Made by a program: the position numbers and the translations under genes. Shown here piece after piece: positions 16,923-25,368 of a stretch of 64,000 nucleotides of DNA. Each line of letters opens with the position of its first letter. The first letter of the stretch is position 1. The stretch comes from Microvenator marinus (lineage in GTDB: Bacteria > Myxococcota_A > Bradymonadia > Bradymonadales > Bradymonadaceae). A model generated the notes under the pieces. The model searched no databases, was not told where the DNA came from, and was given only the letters and a program-made list of their open reading frames with translations. The stretch lies in NCBI RefSeq assembly GCF_007993755.1, contig NZ_CP042467.1, positions 3,930,001-3,994,000 of the forward strand, in the 5' to 3' direction.

Positions 16923-18716
16923 CTATTCACTGGTGAGGCCCGTCAAGGGATTACGAATCTCCTTCTTGGGCTCAGGCATTGCTTTGACTGGGGGAGCTTT
17001 CTTAATCACGGGCTGCTCCGCAACTACCTTGGGCTCCGCAACCACCTTGGGCTCAGCCTCCTTCGCGGTCCGAATCGGCTTGACCTTAGCCGGCACAGGC
17101 TCCTTGGTGGCCGTGCCGAGCTCGAGGATCGCCGCCCGAAAACCACCGTCCACCCGCGCATGGGCTAGGTCCACAACGGCTTGGATAGGAAGGATGGGCT
17201 CCGGTGCTGGCGCCGGCTCCTGCACAACGGCCACGGGCTCAGGTTCCGCAGGCGCCTCCACAACGGATGCGACCGTATCGCCGGGCAAAATCTTCCAGAG
17301 GATGAGTGTGGTAGCGGCTAAGACGGCTATCAAGCCCAAGGCCACAATGCTCAAAACACCGAGACCATTAGACGGCGCATGCTGAACCGCAGGAGTCTCC
17401 GCCGTTTTCTGAGGCACCTGAGTCTTGGCCGGCTCCAGCGCCTCGGGGCGCTCTTCGCGAATCGTCGAAGGCGTGCGTGAGCGCCGCTGCGTGGGTGCAC
17501 TCGTAGACACGGGGTCGTCCATCACAACCGAAGCTGAGACCCCTTCCTTCACCTTCTCTGCCTCACGAGGGCTCGGAGTCTGGGTAGACGTCTGCGTCTT
17601 TGCCTCGCCGGAATCGTAAATCTCAGTATCCCATTCGGTGCCGGTCTCACGGCGCAACACGCCTGTGGGCCCGGATTCGTGTACGTCACCGATTGGGAGC
17701 TTGGGCAAAACCCACGCCTGCTCAGCAGCTTTGAGGTCACCGTGGACTTCCGGAAGCTCCAGGTTGAGTTGCTTTCTCAGCTCCGTGACCTGCTTCTTCA
17801 GGGAGAGCGCGTCGGGCGGGCGCCCCGCTGGGGATTTCGCCAGAAGTTGGTCGGTGAAATCTTCCAGGAACTCCGGAATCGCCGTCGGCGGCAGAAGCTC
17901 ACGGAGTTTTGGCGGCATCTCCTGAATATGTTTGATGATGATCTGCAAGCTGTTTGTGCCCGTGAATGGCGGCCAGCCCGAGAGCATCTCGTAGAAAATT
18001 ACACCCATGGAGTAAAGGTCCGCTCGCGCGTCCAACTCCTGATTCTGCGCCTGTTCCGGCGCCATATACGAAGGCGTGCCGCAGACCATGCCGGTGGCCG
18101 TGAGCTGGGTGTTAACCTCCAACGCACGGGCGATCCCAAAATCCAGAACCTTCGCCTGAAGGCCACCGTCGGCCATCAAGGTGATGATGATATTGTCCGG
18201 TTTCAAGTCGCGGTGAATGATGCCCATGGCGTGAGACTCGGCCAGCGCACTTGCGCATTGGCTCAGGATCTCGAGCGCGACAGGTATGCGAAGACGCCCG
18301 CGGTCAATGAGGTCGCCTAGATTGATGCCCGGCACAAACTCCATCACGAGGTACAAAATCCCCAGAGTGCGATCCTCGCCGAAGTCGATGAGCTTGACGA
18401 TATTCGGGTGGTTGAGCTGAGAAATCAGCTTGGATTCGCGGTGAAAGCGCTCAAGCGCTACTTTCTTCTGCGTCAATTCCTGCTTAAGGACCTTGACGGC
18501 CACCTCGCGCCCAACCGAAAGCTGAACCGCGCGATACACTGTCCCCATGCCGCCTTCGCCGATCAGCGCAAGCACCTCGAACCGCTCGTCGATGACGGTG
18601 CCGATGAGTGGGTCGGGCTTGTCGCGCACTTTGAAGAGCGCGTTCCCGTCGTGCGGACACGTGCGAAGACCTTCGTCTTCAAATGTGCGAGAGCACTCGG
18701 GGCAAAATAAATTCAT
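16923..18716 (-). CDS. Membrane-anchored Ser/Thr protein kinase with N-terminal zinc ribbon
   Basis: The 597-aa protein starts with a zinc-ribbon-like motif (CPEC, later CPHD, residues 5-21). A complete Hanks-type kinase domain follows at about residues 45-300: GEGGMGTVY P-loop, AVKVL lysine, HRDLKPDN catalytic loop, DFGIA and a SYMAPEQ activation end. A Ser/Thr/Pro-rich linker leads to one membrane segment at about residues 450-475, and then a Pro/Ala/Glu/Lys-rich periplasmic tail without PASTA repeats. It would phosphorylate cytoplasmic proteins on Ser/Thr in response to an envelope signal. Genes of this type are abundant in Myxococcota. Confidence 0.92.
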   Translation of the reverse strand: MNLFCPECSRTFEDEGLRTCPHDGNALFKVRDKPDPLIGTVIDERFEVLALIGEGGMGTVYRAVQLSVGREVAVKVLKQELTQKKVALERFHRESKLISQLNHPNIVKLIDFGEDRTLGILYLVMEFVPGINLGDLIDRGRLRIPVALEILSQCASALAESHAMGIIHRDLKPDNIIITLMADGGLQAKVLDFGIARALEVNTQLTATGMVCGTPSYMAPEQAQNQELDARADLYSMGVIFYEMLSGWPPFTGTNSLQIIIKHIQEMPPKLRELLPPTAIPEFLEDFTDQLLAKSPAGRPPDALSLKKQVTELRKQLNLELPEVHGDLKAAEQAWVLPKLPIGDVHESGPTGVLRRETGTEWDTEIYDSGEAKTQTSTQTPSPREAEKVKEGVSASVVMDDPVSTSAPTQRRSRTPSTIREERPEALEPAKTQVPQKTAETPAVQHAPSNGLGVLSIVALGLIAVLAATTLILWKILPGDTVASVVEAPAEPEPVAVVQEPAPAPEPILPIQAVVDLAHARVDGGFRAAILELGTATKEPVPAKVKPIRTAKEAEPKVVAEPKVVAEQPVIKKAPPVKAMPEPKKEIRNPLTGLTSE

Positions 18717-18761
18717 CGGCGCTATTCTCTATGTACTTCGGAAGTGGCGCAAGTTCAGCGT

Positions 18762-20054
18762 TTAGTCCGCTAGTCCCGAAAGTCTAGCTTCGATACGGTC
18801 CAGCAGGGGATTCGCCGTCGCGCCAGGCGAGGTGCGACTCTTAAGGCTCTCGGCCGGGTCGCGGTCTTGAATCTCTGGGATCTGGCGCGCCGCCTCTTTG
18901 TACGCATCTCTAAACGGCATGCCGCCGAGCGCAAGCTCAGTCGCGATATCCGTCGCGTACATATCCGGCGAGATGGCCGCCGCCATTTTCTCGCGCTGGA
19001 ACTGAAGCTCGCCGATCAGCGGTGGTATGAGCCGCAACGCCTCTTTGCTCCTCTCGATCGCACGAATCATCGGACCTTTGGTGTTCTGAAGGTCGCGATG
19101 ATAGCCGCTCGGAAGGCTCAGTGTCTGCGTGAGCTCCACGCGCGCGCCCTCCACCACGCCGTAGGCTGCCCGCAGCAACTCCACGATGTCCGGATTGCGC
19201 TTGTTCGGCATGATGGAGCTTCCGGTGGTGTAGGCGTCAGGAAGGCGCACAAAATCGAACTCCGCCGTGGTGTAGAGGCTCAAATCCCACATCAGGCGGC
19301 GCACATCGAGCATAGCCTGCGCGAAGGTGTCGATGACCTGAATCTCAAATTTTCCGCGGCTGTTCTGGGCGTAGATCGGATTGATTTGCAGGGCGTCAAA
19401 ACCAAGCTCACCCGACACGAGGTCGCGCTCGAGCGGCGCATTCACACCGTAACCAGCTGCGGTGCCGAGCGGGTTTTTGTTGACCCACTTGCGGGTCAGC
19501 TCGGCAAGCTCCGCGTTATCTGTAAAGGCCTCCGCAAAGGCCGCCATCCACAGGCCCACCGACGAGGGCACCGCGCGCTGGAGGTGCGTGTAGCCTGGCA
19601 TCGGCGTCATCATCTCAGCGTGTGCCACTTCAAGAGTAGTCTTGGCGATGGTCACGCATAGCGCCTTGAGCTCATCCAGACTGGTCCTCAGATAGAGGCG
19701 GCTCGCCACCAGCACCTGGTCGTTTCGGCTGCGGCCAGTGTGGACCTTCTTGCCTACCTCGCCGAGCTTCTCGATGAGGTAGCTCTCGATTGCAGAATGC
19801 CCATCTTCATAGCGTTCATCGAGCTCAAACTCGCCGTTTGTCCACGCCGCGTCGAGCGACTTGAGCGCCTCCCGAAGACTCGAGGACTCTGCGGCGCTGA
19901 GAACACCTGCCTTCTCCAGACCGAGCACGTGCGCGCCAGACGCCTGAATATCAAAACGGAAGAGCACGCGGTCGAGTTGTACGTCGTCCGCCGCGGAAAA
20001 CCGTTGGATCGCTTCGTCAGGACGGCTGGTGCCTTTGGCCCAAATCAAACTCAT
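18762..20054 (-). CDS. argH: Argininosuccinate lyase
   Basis: The 430-aa enzyme cleaves argininosuccinate to arginine and fumarate, the last step of arginine synthesis. Diagnostic features are an N-terminal WAKGTSRPDEAIQRF, HTGRSRNDQ, TPMPGYTHLQRA with the catalytic His, and the fumarase-superfamily signature GSSIMPNKRNPD. The start at ATG 20054 agrees with the family N-terminus; the longer frame to 20105 runs through a hairpin element. It lies downstream of argC in the same minus-strand cluster. Confidence 0.95.
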   Translation of the reverse strand: MSLIWAKGTSRPDEAIQRFSAADDVQLDRVLFRFDIQASGAHVLGLEKAGVLSAAESSSLREALKSLDAAWTNGEFELDERYEDGHSAIESYLIEKLGEVGKKVHTGRSRNDQVLVASRLYLRTSLDELKALCVTIAKTTLEVAHAEMMTPMPGYTHLQRAVPSSVGLWMAAFAEAFTDNAELAELTRKWVNKNPLGTAAGYGVNAPLERDLVSGELGFDALQINPIYAQNSRGKFEIQVIDTFAQAMLDVRRLMWDLSLYTTAEFDFVRLPDAYTTGSSIMPNKRNPDIVELLRAAYGVVEGARVELTQTLSLPSGYHRDLQNTKGPMIRAIERSKEALRLIPPLIGELQFQREKMAAAISPDMYATDIATELALGGMPFRDAYKEAARQIPEIQDRDPAESLKSRTSPGATANPLLDRIEARLSGLAD

Positions 20055-20068
20055 ATCTAATACCGGCT

Positions 20069-20099
20069 GTACACGCGGGCTCTGTCCGCGTGAGTTGAA
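20069..20099. repeat. Dispersed intergenic hairpin element, copy 2
   Basis: Arms CACGCGG (20072-20078) and CCGCGTG (20086-20092) enclose a 7-base loop GCTCTGT. The element lies between argC and argH and matches copies near 16104 and 29012. An A-run follows on the plus strand, so it does not act as a terminator for the minus-strand arg genes. Confidence 0.7.
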
Positions 20100-20131
20100 C
20101 GTCAAAAAAATTGTGAAACCTACAAATCTAA

Positions 20132-21070
20132 TCAGAGCTTAACGGAGTTAAACTCATCAAAACCGAGAGCCAAGTTCAGATTCTGCATCGCCTGAGTGGC
20201 GGCTCCCTTGAGCAAATTGTCGATCACAGAAACGACCACCAAATGACCGTCTTTGACCGACACACCACCCACACCCACATGATGCGCACCCGCCACCTGT
20301 GCCACTTCCGGCATGCGGTCCTTCTCCACCTGGATCAACGGCTCGGCGCCCCAAACTCGCTCATACGCAGCCCAGATGTCGGCGGCTTCAACTCCGTCCT
20401 TCAACGGCGCTGAGAGTGTGATATTGATGCCTCTAAAAAATTCAGCCACATGCGGCATGAATCGTACCGAATGCCCCATCTGAGTGCTGACTTCGCGCTC
20501 GTGAATATGGCCCGTTAGGGCATAGGGGATAAGGTTGTCTCGCAGGCGTTCTGGGTTGTTTTTATCAGACGGAGTCGTGCCCGCACCGCTATATCCCGAG
20601 ACACCAAATGCGTGAGCAGGGCCGTCCAAGAACTCCAAAATCGGCCAGATCGCCACCTGCATAGCCGTGGCGTAACAGCCCGGATTTGAGATCAGTTTGG
20701 CCTTGGAAATCTGGTCTCGAAATCGCTCCGTAAAGCCGTAGGTCCAGGTAGAATCGAACCTATAATCCGCCCCCAGGTCCAGGATCACAGCGTCCTTATC
20801 GTGTTGGCGAATCGCCTCGACCCACGCGGGCGCAAGCCCGTTGGGCAGCGCCAAAACCCACGCGTCGAGCTCCAACTCAGCCACATCCTCAAAACCCAAA
20901 TCTCGAATCAGCGTGTCCGAAGGATACTCGAAATGCTCCGAAATCTTCTGCCCTACAAGCTGCCGCGAACTCACCACGGCCGGCTCCAGGCCCGAATGCG
21001 CCCCCAAGAGACGCATGAGCTCGCCACCCACGTATCCGCGCGCCCCAATCAAACCCATTCGTTTTTTCAT
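20132..21070 (-). CDS. argC: N-acetyl-gamma-glutamyl-phosphate reductase
   Basis: The 312-aa enzyme reduces N-acetylglutamyl phosphate to the semialdehyde with NADPH. It has the Rossmann start GARGYVGGELMRL, the catalytic Cys in SNPGCYATAMQ, a GYSGAGTTPSD segment, and a conserved His-rich loop HIHERE. Length fits the family. The gene is 12 bases downstream of the fused kinase/synthase gene and therefore in the same operon. Confidence 0.95.
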   Translation of the reverse strand: MKKRMGLIGARGYVGGELMRLLGAHSGLEPAVVSSRQLVGQKISEHFEYPSDTLIRDLGFEDVAELELDAWVLALPNGLAPAWVEAIRQHDKDAVILDLGADYRFDSTWTYGFTERFRDQISKAKLISNPGCYATAMQVAIWPILEFLDGPAHAFGVSGYSGAGTTPSDKNNPERLRDNLIPYALTGHIHEREVSTQMGHSVRFMPHVAEFFRGINITLSAPLKDGVEAADIWAAYERVWGAEPLIQVEKDRMPEVAQVAGAHHVGVGGVSVKDGHLVVVSVIDNLLKGAATQAMQNLNLALGFDEFNSVKL

Positions 21071-21082
21071 GGTTCAACTCGC

Positions 21083-22423
21083 CTAAGAATTGGCAGCGAT
21101 GCTCGGCTCTTCCAGAGTCGCGGGAAGCTCAAACGCCCGTTTCACGCAGGCCTTCATCTCGTCATAGTCCTCGATGCCGTACCAAAACACGCACCATTGG
21201 TCGTTTCTAAACGCGCCCTCGGACTGCTGGAAATACCACATGTTGATCTGGTTCGACACGCGTGAGCGCCAGTAGAGCTTTGGGTAGTCCTCGCGCATGC
21301 GCGCCCATACCGAGGCCCCGAGCCCCTCACCTTGCGCCTTAGGCGTCACCGCAAACTTATCCAGATAGGGCACCGGACCTTCCTTCACAATCACCGCCGT
21401 GGCTCGGTACGACTCGGTGACATAGATGCGGTCGATATTCTCTTTCTCAAAATATTTCGGCCGAAGCTGCTTTCCAAAACCGAGTTCCAAAAGCTCTTTG
21501 AGCCGCACCTGGTCTATCTGATCGAAGGTCTTGAACTCCAAGACCCGCTCTCCGCGCTGCACCAGAGTGCCGGCACCGCGGTGGGTGAAAAGTTCTTTGG
21601 GCAAGTCGCGGGCAGACGTGATGGAGACCGACGATGAGAGCGGCAACTCATCCAGCAAATCCTTGATCTCCTGAAGCTTGAGCCGCATGCCCGAGTGCAC
21701 CCAATCCTCCGACATCATGCGGTCGAAGTCCTCGGAGAGGTTGATCGAGCTCAGGGTCCGTCCGTGCTGGTCCAGAAGTCCACCCGTGGGCGTCAAGAAA
21801 ACGATCTTTGCTGGCTTGATAGCCAGGGCGAGCTCGCTCGCGGCCACATCCGCATTGATGTTGACGATCTGCCCGCTAGGGGTCTCGCCGAGACACGTCA
21901 AAATCGGCAGGTGACCGGCTCGGATCGCGGCGCCGATCGCCTCAAGGTTCACGCGTTTTATCTCGCCCACGTACCCATAGGTCGACTCGTCGAGCATGGT
22001 CGCCTCAAATACGCCCGAAGTGACCGGACGCGCCCGTGTATCGAGCTTCTCAAGCGCGTCCACGAGCTTCAGATTCTCGCGCTGCATGACCTTTCGGACC
22101 ACGTCCAGAGTGGCCGAATCCGTAATGCGCATGCCCTCGAGCTTGCGAATCGGAATGCCCGCCTCCTTGAGCGCGTCATCGAGTTGTGGGCCCGCGCCGT
22201 GAATCACGATCGGATAGAGGCCCACGCGCTGCAGATACGTCAGCGACGACGCGAGCTCCTCAAGGTGGTCTTGAAGCAGTCCACCCCCAACCTTAACCAC
22301 CGCGAACTGTTTTTGGTCGAGGCTTGAGTACTGCTTGATATATTGCTCGACCTCTTTGCGGCTCCCGATGGAGCCGAGTAGGCGCAAGATGATTTCCCGG
22401 GTTTGTTGCGCTGAATCGCTCAT
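21083..22423 (-). CDS. argB: Fused N-acetylglutamate kinase / N-acetylglutamate synthase
   Basis: The 446-aa protein joins two activities. Residues about 30-290 are an amino-acid-kinase domain with KVGGGL and VIHGAGPQLDDAL; residues about 300-440 are a GNAT acetyltransferase domain of the NAGS type. Such fusions are known from Xanthomonas and a few Alphaproteobacteria, where they make and phosphorylate N-acetylglutamate. The start ATG 22423 overlaps the deacetylase stop by four bases. No separate argA or argJ is in the window, which fits this dual role. Confidence 0.88.
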   Translation of the reverse strand: MSDSAQQTREIILRLLGSIGSRKEVEQYIKQYSSLDQKQFAVVKVGGGLLQDHLEELASSLTYLQRVGLYPIVIHGAGPQLDDALKEAGIPIRKLEGMRITDSATLDVVRKVMQRENLKLVDALEKLDTRARPVTSGVFEATMLDESTYGYVGEIKRVNLEAIGAAIRAGHLPILTCLGETPSGQIVNINADVAASELALAIKPAKIVFLTPTGGLLDQHGRTLSSINLSEDFDRMMSEDWVHSGMRLKLQEIKDLLDELPLSSSVSITSARDLPKELFTHRGAGTLVQRGERVLEFKTFDQIDQVRLKELLELGFGKQLRPKYFEKENIDRIYVTESYRATAVIVKEGPVPYLDKFAVTPKAQGEGLGASVWARMREDYPKLYWRSRVSNQINMWYFQQSEGAFRNDQWCVFWYGIEDYDEMKACVKRAFELPATLEEPSIAANS

Positions 22424-23463
22424 AGCGACATGATCCTGCGGTAGTGCGTAAATGCTGCGTGTAGGTCGTCTACCGACACCCATTCGTCGGCGGTATGGGC
22501 TTGCGCGATATCGCCGGGCCCAAAGACGAGCGCATCGTAACCACCTTGTGAGAAAAGTGAAGCCTCCGTCCAGAAATTCACAGGATCTGCGATTTCTAGA
22601 CCCAATTCTTGCGCAATCTCAGCGGCCGGCGCGCGGCCAGGCGTTGGAAGCGGTGGTCCGTAAAAACCGCGAGTTAGCGAGGCGGGGCGAGGCTTAAACG
22701 CCCATTCGGCAACGATTTTCTCACCGTCCATTCCGGGCAGCGGCCGGAACCCAAAGCTCAATTCCGTGCTCGACGCAATCATGTTTGGCTTCACACCGCC
22801 CTCGAGTCGCCCGAGGTTAAAGGCGAGCCCACTGAGGTTTTTGTACGTGTCGTGGCGGCGCGCGCTCGCGTCTAGGATCTGGTTCGCCCAGCGCACAGCG
22901 TGGTGAAGCGCCGAATCAGACTCTGCCCGCCCGCTGGACGCGTGGCCAGACACACCCTCAAATTCTGCGCGGTAGGTGAGGATACCGCGATGCTCGAGCA
23001 CTGCCTTGCAGCTGGTGGGCTCGGCCACGAGCACCACCTTAAATGGGCGTCCAAGCTCACAAAATCGCCTCACACATTCCGAGCTTCCAGCCTCCTCATC
23101 CGTAGTAAACAAAAGCGCAATCGGCCCCGTACTCGCCTGCGCCGCGGCGATCGCCGCAGCCGATGCCCCCTTGATATCACACGCCCCAAGCCCGTATGCC
23201 CGCCCGTCTTCAACGTGCAAGACATGCGGGTCGCGGGTGTATCCGGCGGCGGCCGGCACCGTATCAAGATGAAAATTGATAAGGATCTCCGGCGCCCCGC
23301 GCGTAGCCAACAAGGTCCGCCGCCCCTCGCCGTGGTCCCACTCCTCAAACTCAAACCCAGCAAGCTCAGCCTTGATATACTCCAGTATCTCCGCCCCAAA
23401 ACTCCGTGGGGGATTTTGCGTATCAAAGCCAACCAGCGCACTCAAATGCTCTACAACATCCAT
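22420..23463 (-). CDS. M20-family deacetylase of the arginine pathway (acetylornithine or acetylcitrulline)
   Basis: The 347-aa zinc peptidase-fold enzyme has the metal-binding series HLDTVP, GACDIKG, the catalytic Glu pair in TTDEEAGS, VAEPT and a final His in AQAHTADEW. It would remove the acetyl group from N-acetylornithine or N-acetylcitrulline. The gene order deacetylase, fused NAGK/NAGS, argC, argH is that of Xanthomonas, where the substrate is N-acetylcitrulline; I infer the same here but cannot exclude acetylornithine. It is first in the operon and overlaps the next gene by four bases. Confidence 0.85.
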   Translation of the reverse strand: MDVVEHLSALVGFDTQNPPRSFGAEILEYIKAELAGFEFEEWDHGEGRRTLLATRGAPEILINFHLDTVPAAAGYTRDPHVLHVEDGRAYGLGACDIKGASAAAIAAAQASTGPIALLFTTDEEAGSSECVRRFCELGRPFKVVLVAEPTSCKAVLEHRGILTYRAEFEGVSGHASSGRAESDSALHHAVRWANQILDASARRHDTYKNLSGLAFNLGRLEGGVKPNMIASSTELSFGFRPLPGMDGEKIVAEWAFKPRPASLTRGFYGPPLPTPGRAPAAEIAQELGLEIADPVNFWTEASLFSQGGYDALVFGPGDIAQAHTADEWVSVDDLHAAFTHYRRIMSL

Positions 23464-23637
23464 TCGATTCCTTCGTGTACAAGCGGACCAGACCTTCGAT
23501 ACCAGATATCCTCTGAAAATTCTCGGCTACTCTAGGTCGATTTCATGTGAGTTCCAGTGCAGGACTCCCTACTATGCGAATGATGGGACGCAACTTCATA
23601 GAACTCTTAAGCAAGCCTCCGAATCTTTGCACTCCCC

Positions 23638-24258
23638 CTCTTAATCGCAACGACAGCAATGGTCTGCGCGTGTGCGGACAACACAGAGAAGCCTTCAGGC
23701 GCGCCAACACCGGTGCTGAGCTGCGATATCGATGGAATGAAAGCCTGTGAGACGGGTCTCTTTCTTACCGTTCGACCTCAGAGAGAGCCCTTTATGGAGT
23801 TTGGTGCTTATGATTTGCAAGGATCTTTTGATAGTTCCTTTTCGGTGCTATTTTCCGATGCCAATATCGAAACTGGATTCTCGAACCCAGAAAAGCTGTC
23901 GGGAGTGATGGTTCTGAACGACGACAACACGGGCAAGATGCCCCGCGCCGAGTTCAACGTTGATACTTCCGGAGACGACATTCGTATTTGGAGATCACAA
24001 GAATCCTCAATCATGGCCACTTACGACGAAGAAACTGCGACCGTCGCTTTCGAGTGGGACCTAGAGCTTTATCAAACCCATCCAGTCGTCGATGAGCCAC
24101 CAATATGGCGTGAGAAGGGAGAGGCGATTGCTTCTATCATCGTGAGCTGCATGAAGCCGATTGACACCTACACTTCTGTCTTGGATGGGAAATTTGAGAC
24201 CGAGTTTTGCCAGCCATGGAAGGAGTTCCACACGCCTGCCCGTTTCCCGGACCTCTAG
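23638..24258 (+). CDS. Lipoprotein-like hypothetical protein with unclear start
   Basis: The first standard start codon is ATG 23659 (199 aa), but it lies inside what looks like a lipoprotein signal: the same frame reads LRIFALPLLIATTAMVCAC from about 23617, with a lipobox-like MVCAC. No ATG, GTG or TTG precedes that stretch before the in-frame stop at 23608. Either the start codon was lost, making this a decaying gene, or a rare start is used. The rest is an acidic beta-rich secreted-type domain without a known family. I give a start within the hydrophobic stretch; 23659 is the conservative choice. Confidence 0.5.
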   Translation, partial: LLIATTAMVCACADNTEKPSGAPTPVLSCDIDGMKACETGLFLTVRPQREPFMEFGAYDLQGSFDSSFSVLFSDANIETGFSNPEKLSGVMVLNDDNTGKMPRAEFNVDTSGDDIRIWRSQESSIMATYDEETATVAFEWDLELYQTHPVVDEPPIWREKGEAIASIIVSCMKPIDTYTSVLDGKFETEFCQPWKEFHTPARFPDL

Positions 24259-24265
24259 GCCGAGT

Positions 24266-25225
24266 TTACTGCGTGCAGACCGCGTCGCCTGCCTGACATG
24301 CGCCGTCGGCATTACAGAACTTGAGCACGGCGGTTTCGAAGCAGTCTGGATCGGCCGGGTCACACACCTGGCATGAGTCACCACAGCTCAAACCCTCACA
24401 TGGATTGTAGGGCTCCGGTGCGCAAACCGGATCGCCTGCCTGACATGCACCGTCGGCATTGCAGAACTTCAGCACGGCGGTCTCAAAGCAGTTCGGGTCG
24501 GCAGGGTCGCAAACCTGGCACGAATCACCACAGCTAAGCCCCTCGCATGGATTGTAGGGCTCAGGTGCACAGACCGGATCGCCTGCCTGGCATGCGCCGT
24601 CGGCATTGCAGAACTTCAGCACGGCAGTTTCAAAGCAGTCCGGATCGGCAGGGTCACACACTTGGCACGAATCACCACAGCTCAAACCCTCGCATGGATT
24701 GTAGGGCTCAGGTGCACAGACCGGATCGCCTGCCTGGCATGCGCCGTCGGCATTACAGAACTTCAGCACGGCGGTCTCAAAGCAGTCCGGGTCGGCTGGG
24801 TCACAAACCTGGCATGAGTCACCGCAGCTCAAACCCTCGCATGGATTGTATGGCTCAGGTGCGCAAACCGGATCGCCCGCCTGACATGCGCCGTCGGCAT
24901 TACAGAACTTCAACACAGCAGTTTCAAAGCAATCCGGATCGGCCGGGTCACACACCTGGCACGAATCACCACAGCTCAGCCCCGCACAAGGCTCGTAAGG
25001 CTCTGCACAATCCGGATCAGGCTTCGCACAGAACGTGTCGCACTCACCGTCATTGTACCAACCACGCACCGCACAAATATCCTTGCCACGGTCTGCCTTT
25101 CCTGCCAATTGTTGGGCCTCAGCCTTCGTGACCGTGTTCTCGTCGGAATCTGCCGTCTCGCCGCAGCCGACCATCAACACGCTCAAACATCCAACACCAA
25201 GAACGACCTTCAATAAATTCTTCAT
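24266..25225 (-). CDS. Lipoprotein made of five 49-residue Cys-rich repeats
   Basis: The 319-aa protein has a lipoprotein signal (lipobox MVGC, Cys21), a short linker, a YNDGECDTFC motif, and five tandem repeats. Each repeat contains eight Cys in the order PCxGLSCGDSCQVCDPADPDC, then FCNADGACQAGDPVC. All Cys are conserved, so disulfide-bonded modules exposed at the cell surface are likely. The start is ATG 25225 with AGGAG 6 bases upstream. Repeats are nearly identical at DNA level, so the copy number probably changes readily. The biological role is unknown; adhesion or binding would be plausible. Confidence 0.85.
   Translation of the reverse strand: MKNLLKVVLGVGCLSVLMVGCGETADSDENTVTKAEAQQLAGKADRGKDICAVRGWYNDGECDTFCAKPDPDCAEPYEPCAGLSCGDSCQVCDPADPDCFETAVLKFCNADGACQAGDPVCAPEPYNPCEGLSCGDSCQVCDPADPDCFETAVLKFCNADGACQAGDPVCAPEPYNPCEGLSCGDSCQVCDPADPDCFETAVLKFCNADGACQAGDPVCAPEPYNPCEGLSCGDSCQVCDPADPNCFETAVLKFCNADGACQAGDPVCAPEPYNPCEGLSCGDSCQVCDPADPDCFETAVLKFCNADGACQAGDAVCTQ
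24269..25003. repeat. Five tandem 147-bp repeats in the Cys-rich lipoprotein gene
   Basis: The 735 bases divide exactly into five 147-bp units (49 codons each). Differences are mostly single third-position changes, such as one unit with Asn in place of Asp. This implies recent duplication or gene conversion. Confidence 0.92.
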
Positions 25226-25288
25226 CACATCTCCTTTCAAAAGTTCGAGCTTAAACTAACGGGCCCGAAAACTTTCCGAAATGAAGGG

Positions 25289-25318
25289 TATGTGAGCATA
25301 TGTGAGAGTGCCTGAGAG
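25289..25318. promoter_or_regulatory. Three direct repeats at 10-bp spacing, candidate operator
   Basis: TATGTGAG occurs at 25289 and 25299, and a weaker TGCCTGAG at 25309, each 10 bp apart. Direct repeats at one helical turn are how OmpR/SARP-type winged-helix proteins bind, and the next gene encodes a protein with such a domain. The site lies between two divergent genes. Confidence 0.4.
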
Positions 25319-25368
25319 TTTCTCGGAAACGCTATGAAGGACGCCAAGAATCTGCAATCGTAGTCCCG

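Noticed and set aside
20069-20099. Hairpin as terminator of argC
   Set aside because: No T-run downstream on the minus strand, and argH continues the operon.
24269-25003. Possible CRISPR array
   Set aside because: Units are 147 bp without spacers and encode conserved Cys modules in frame.
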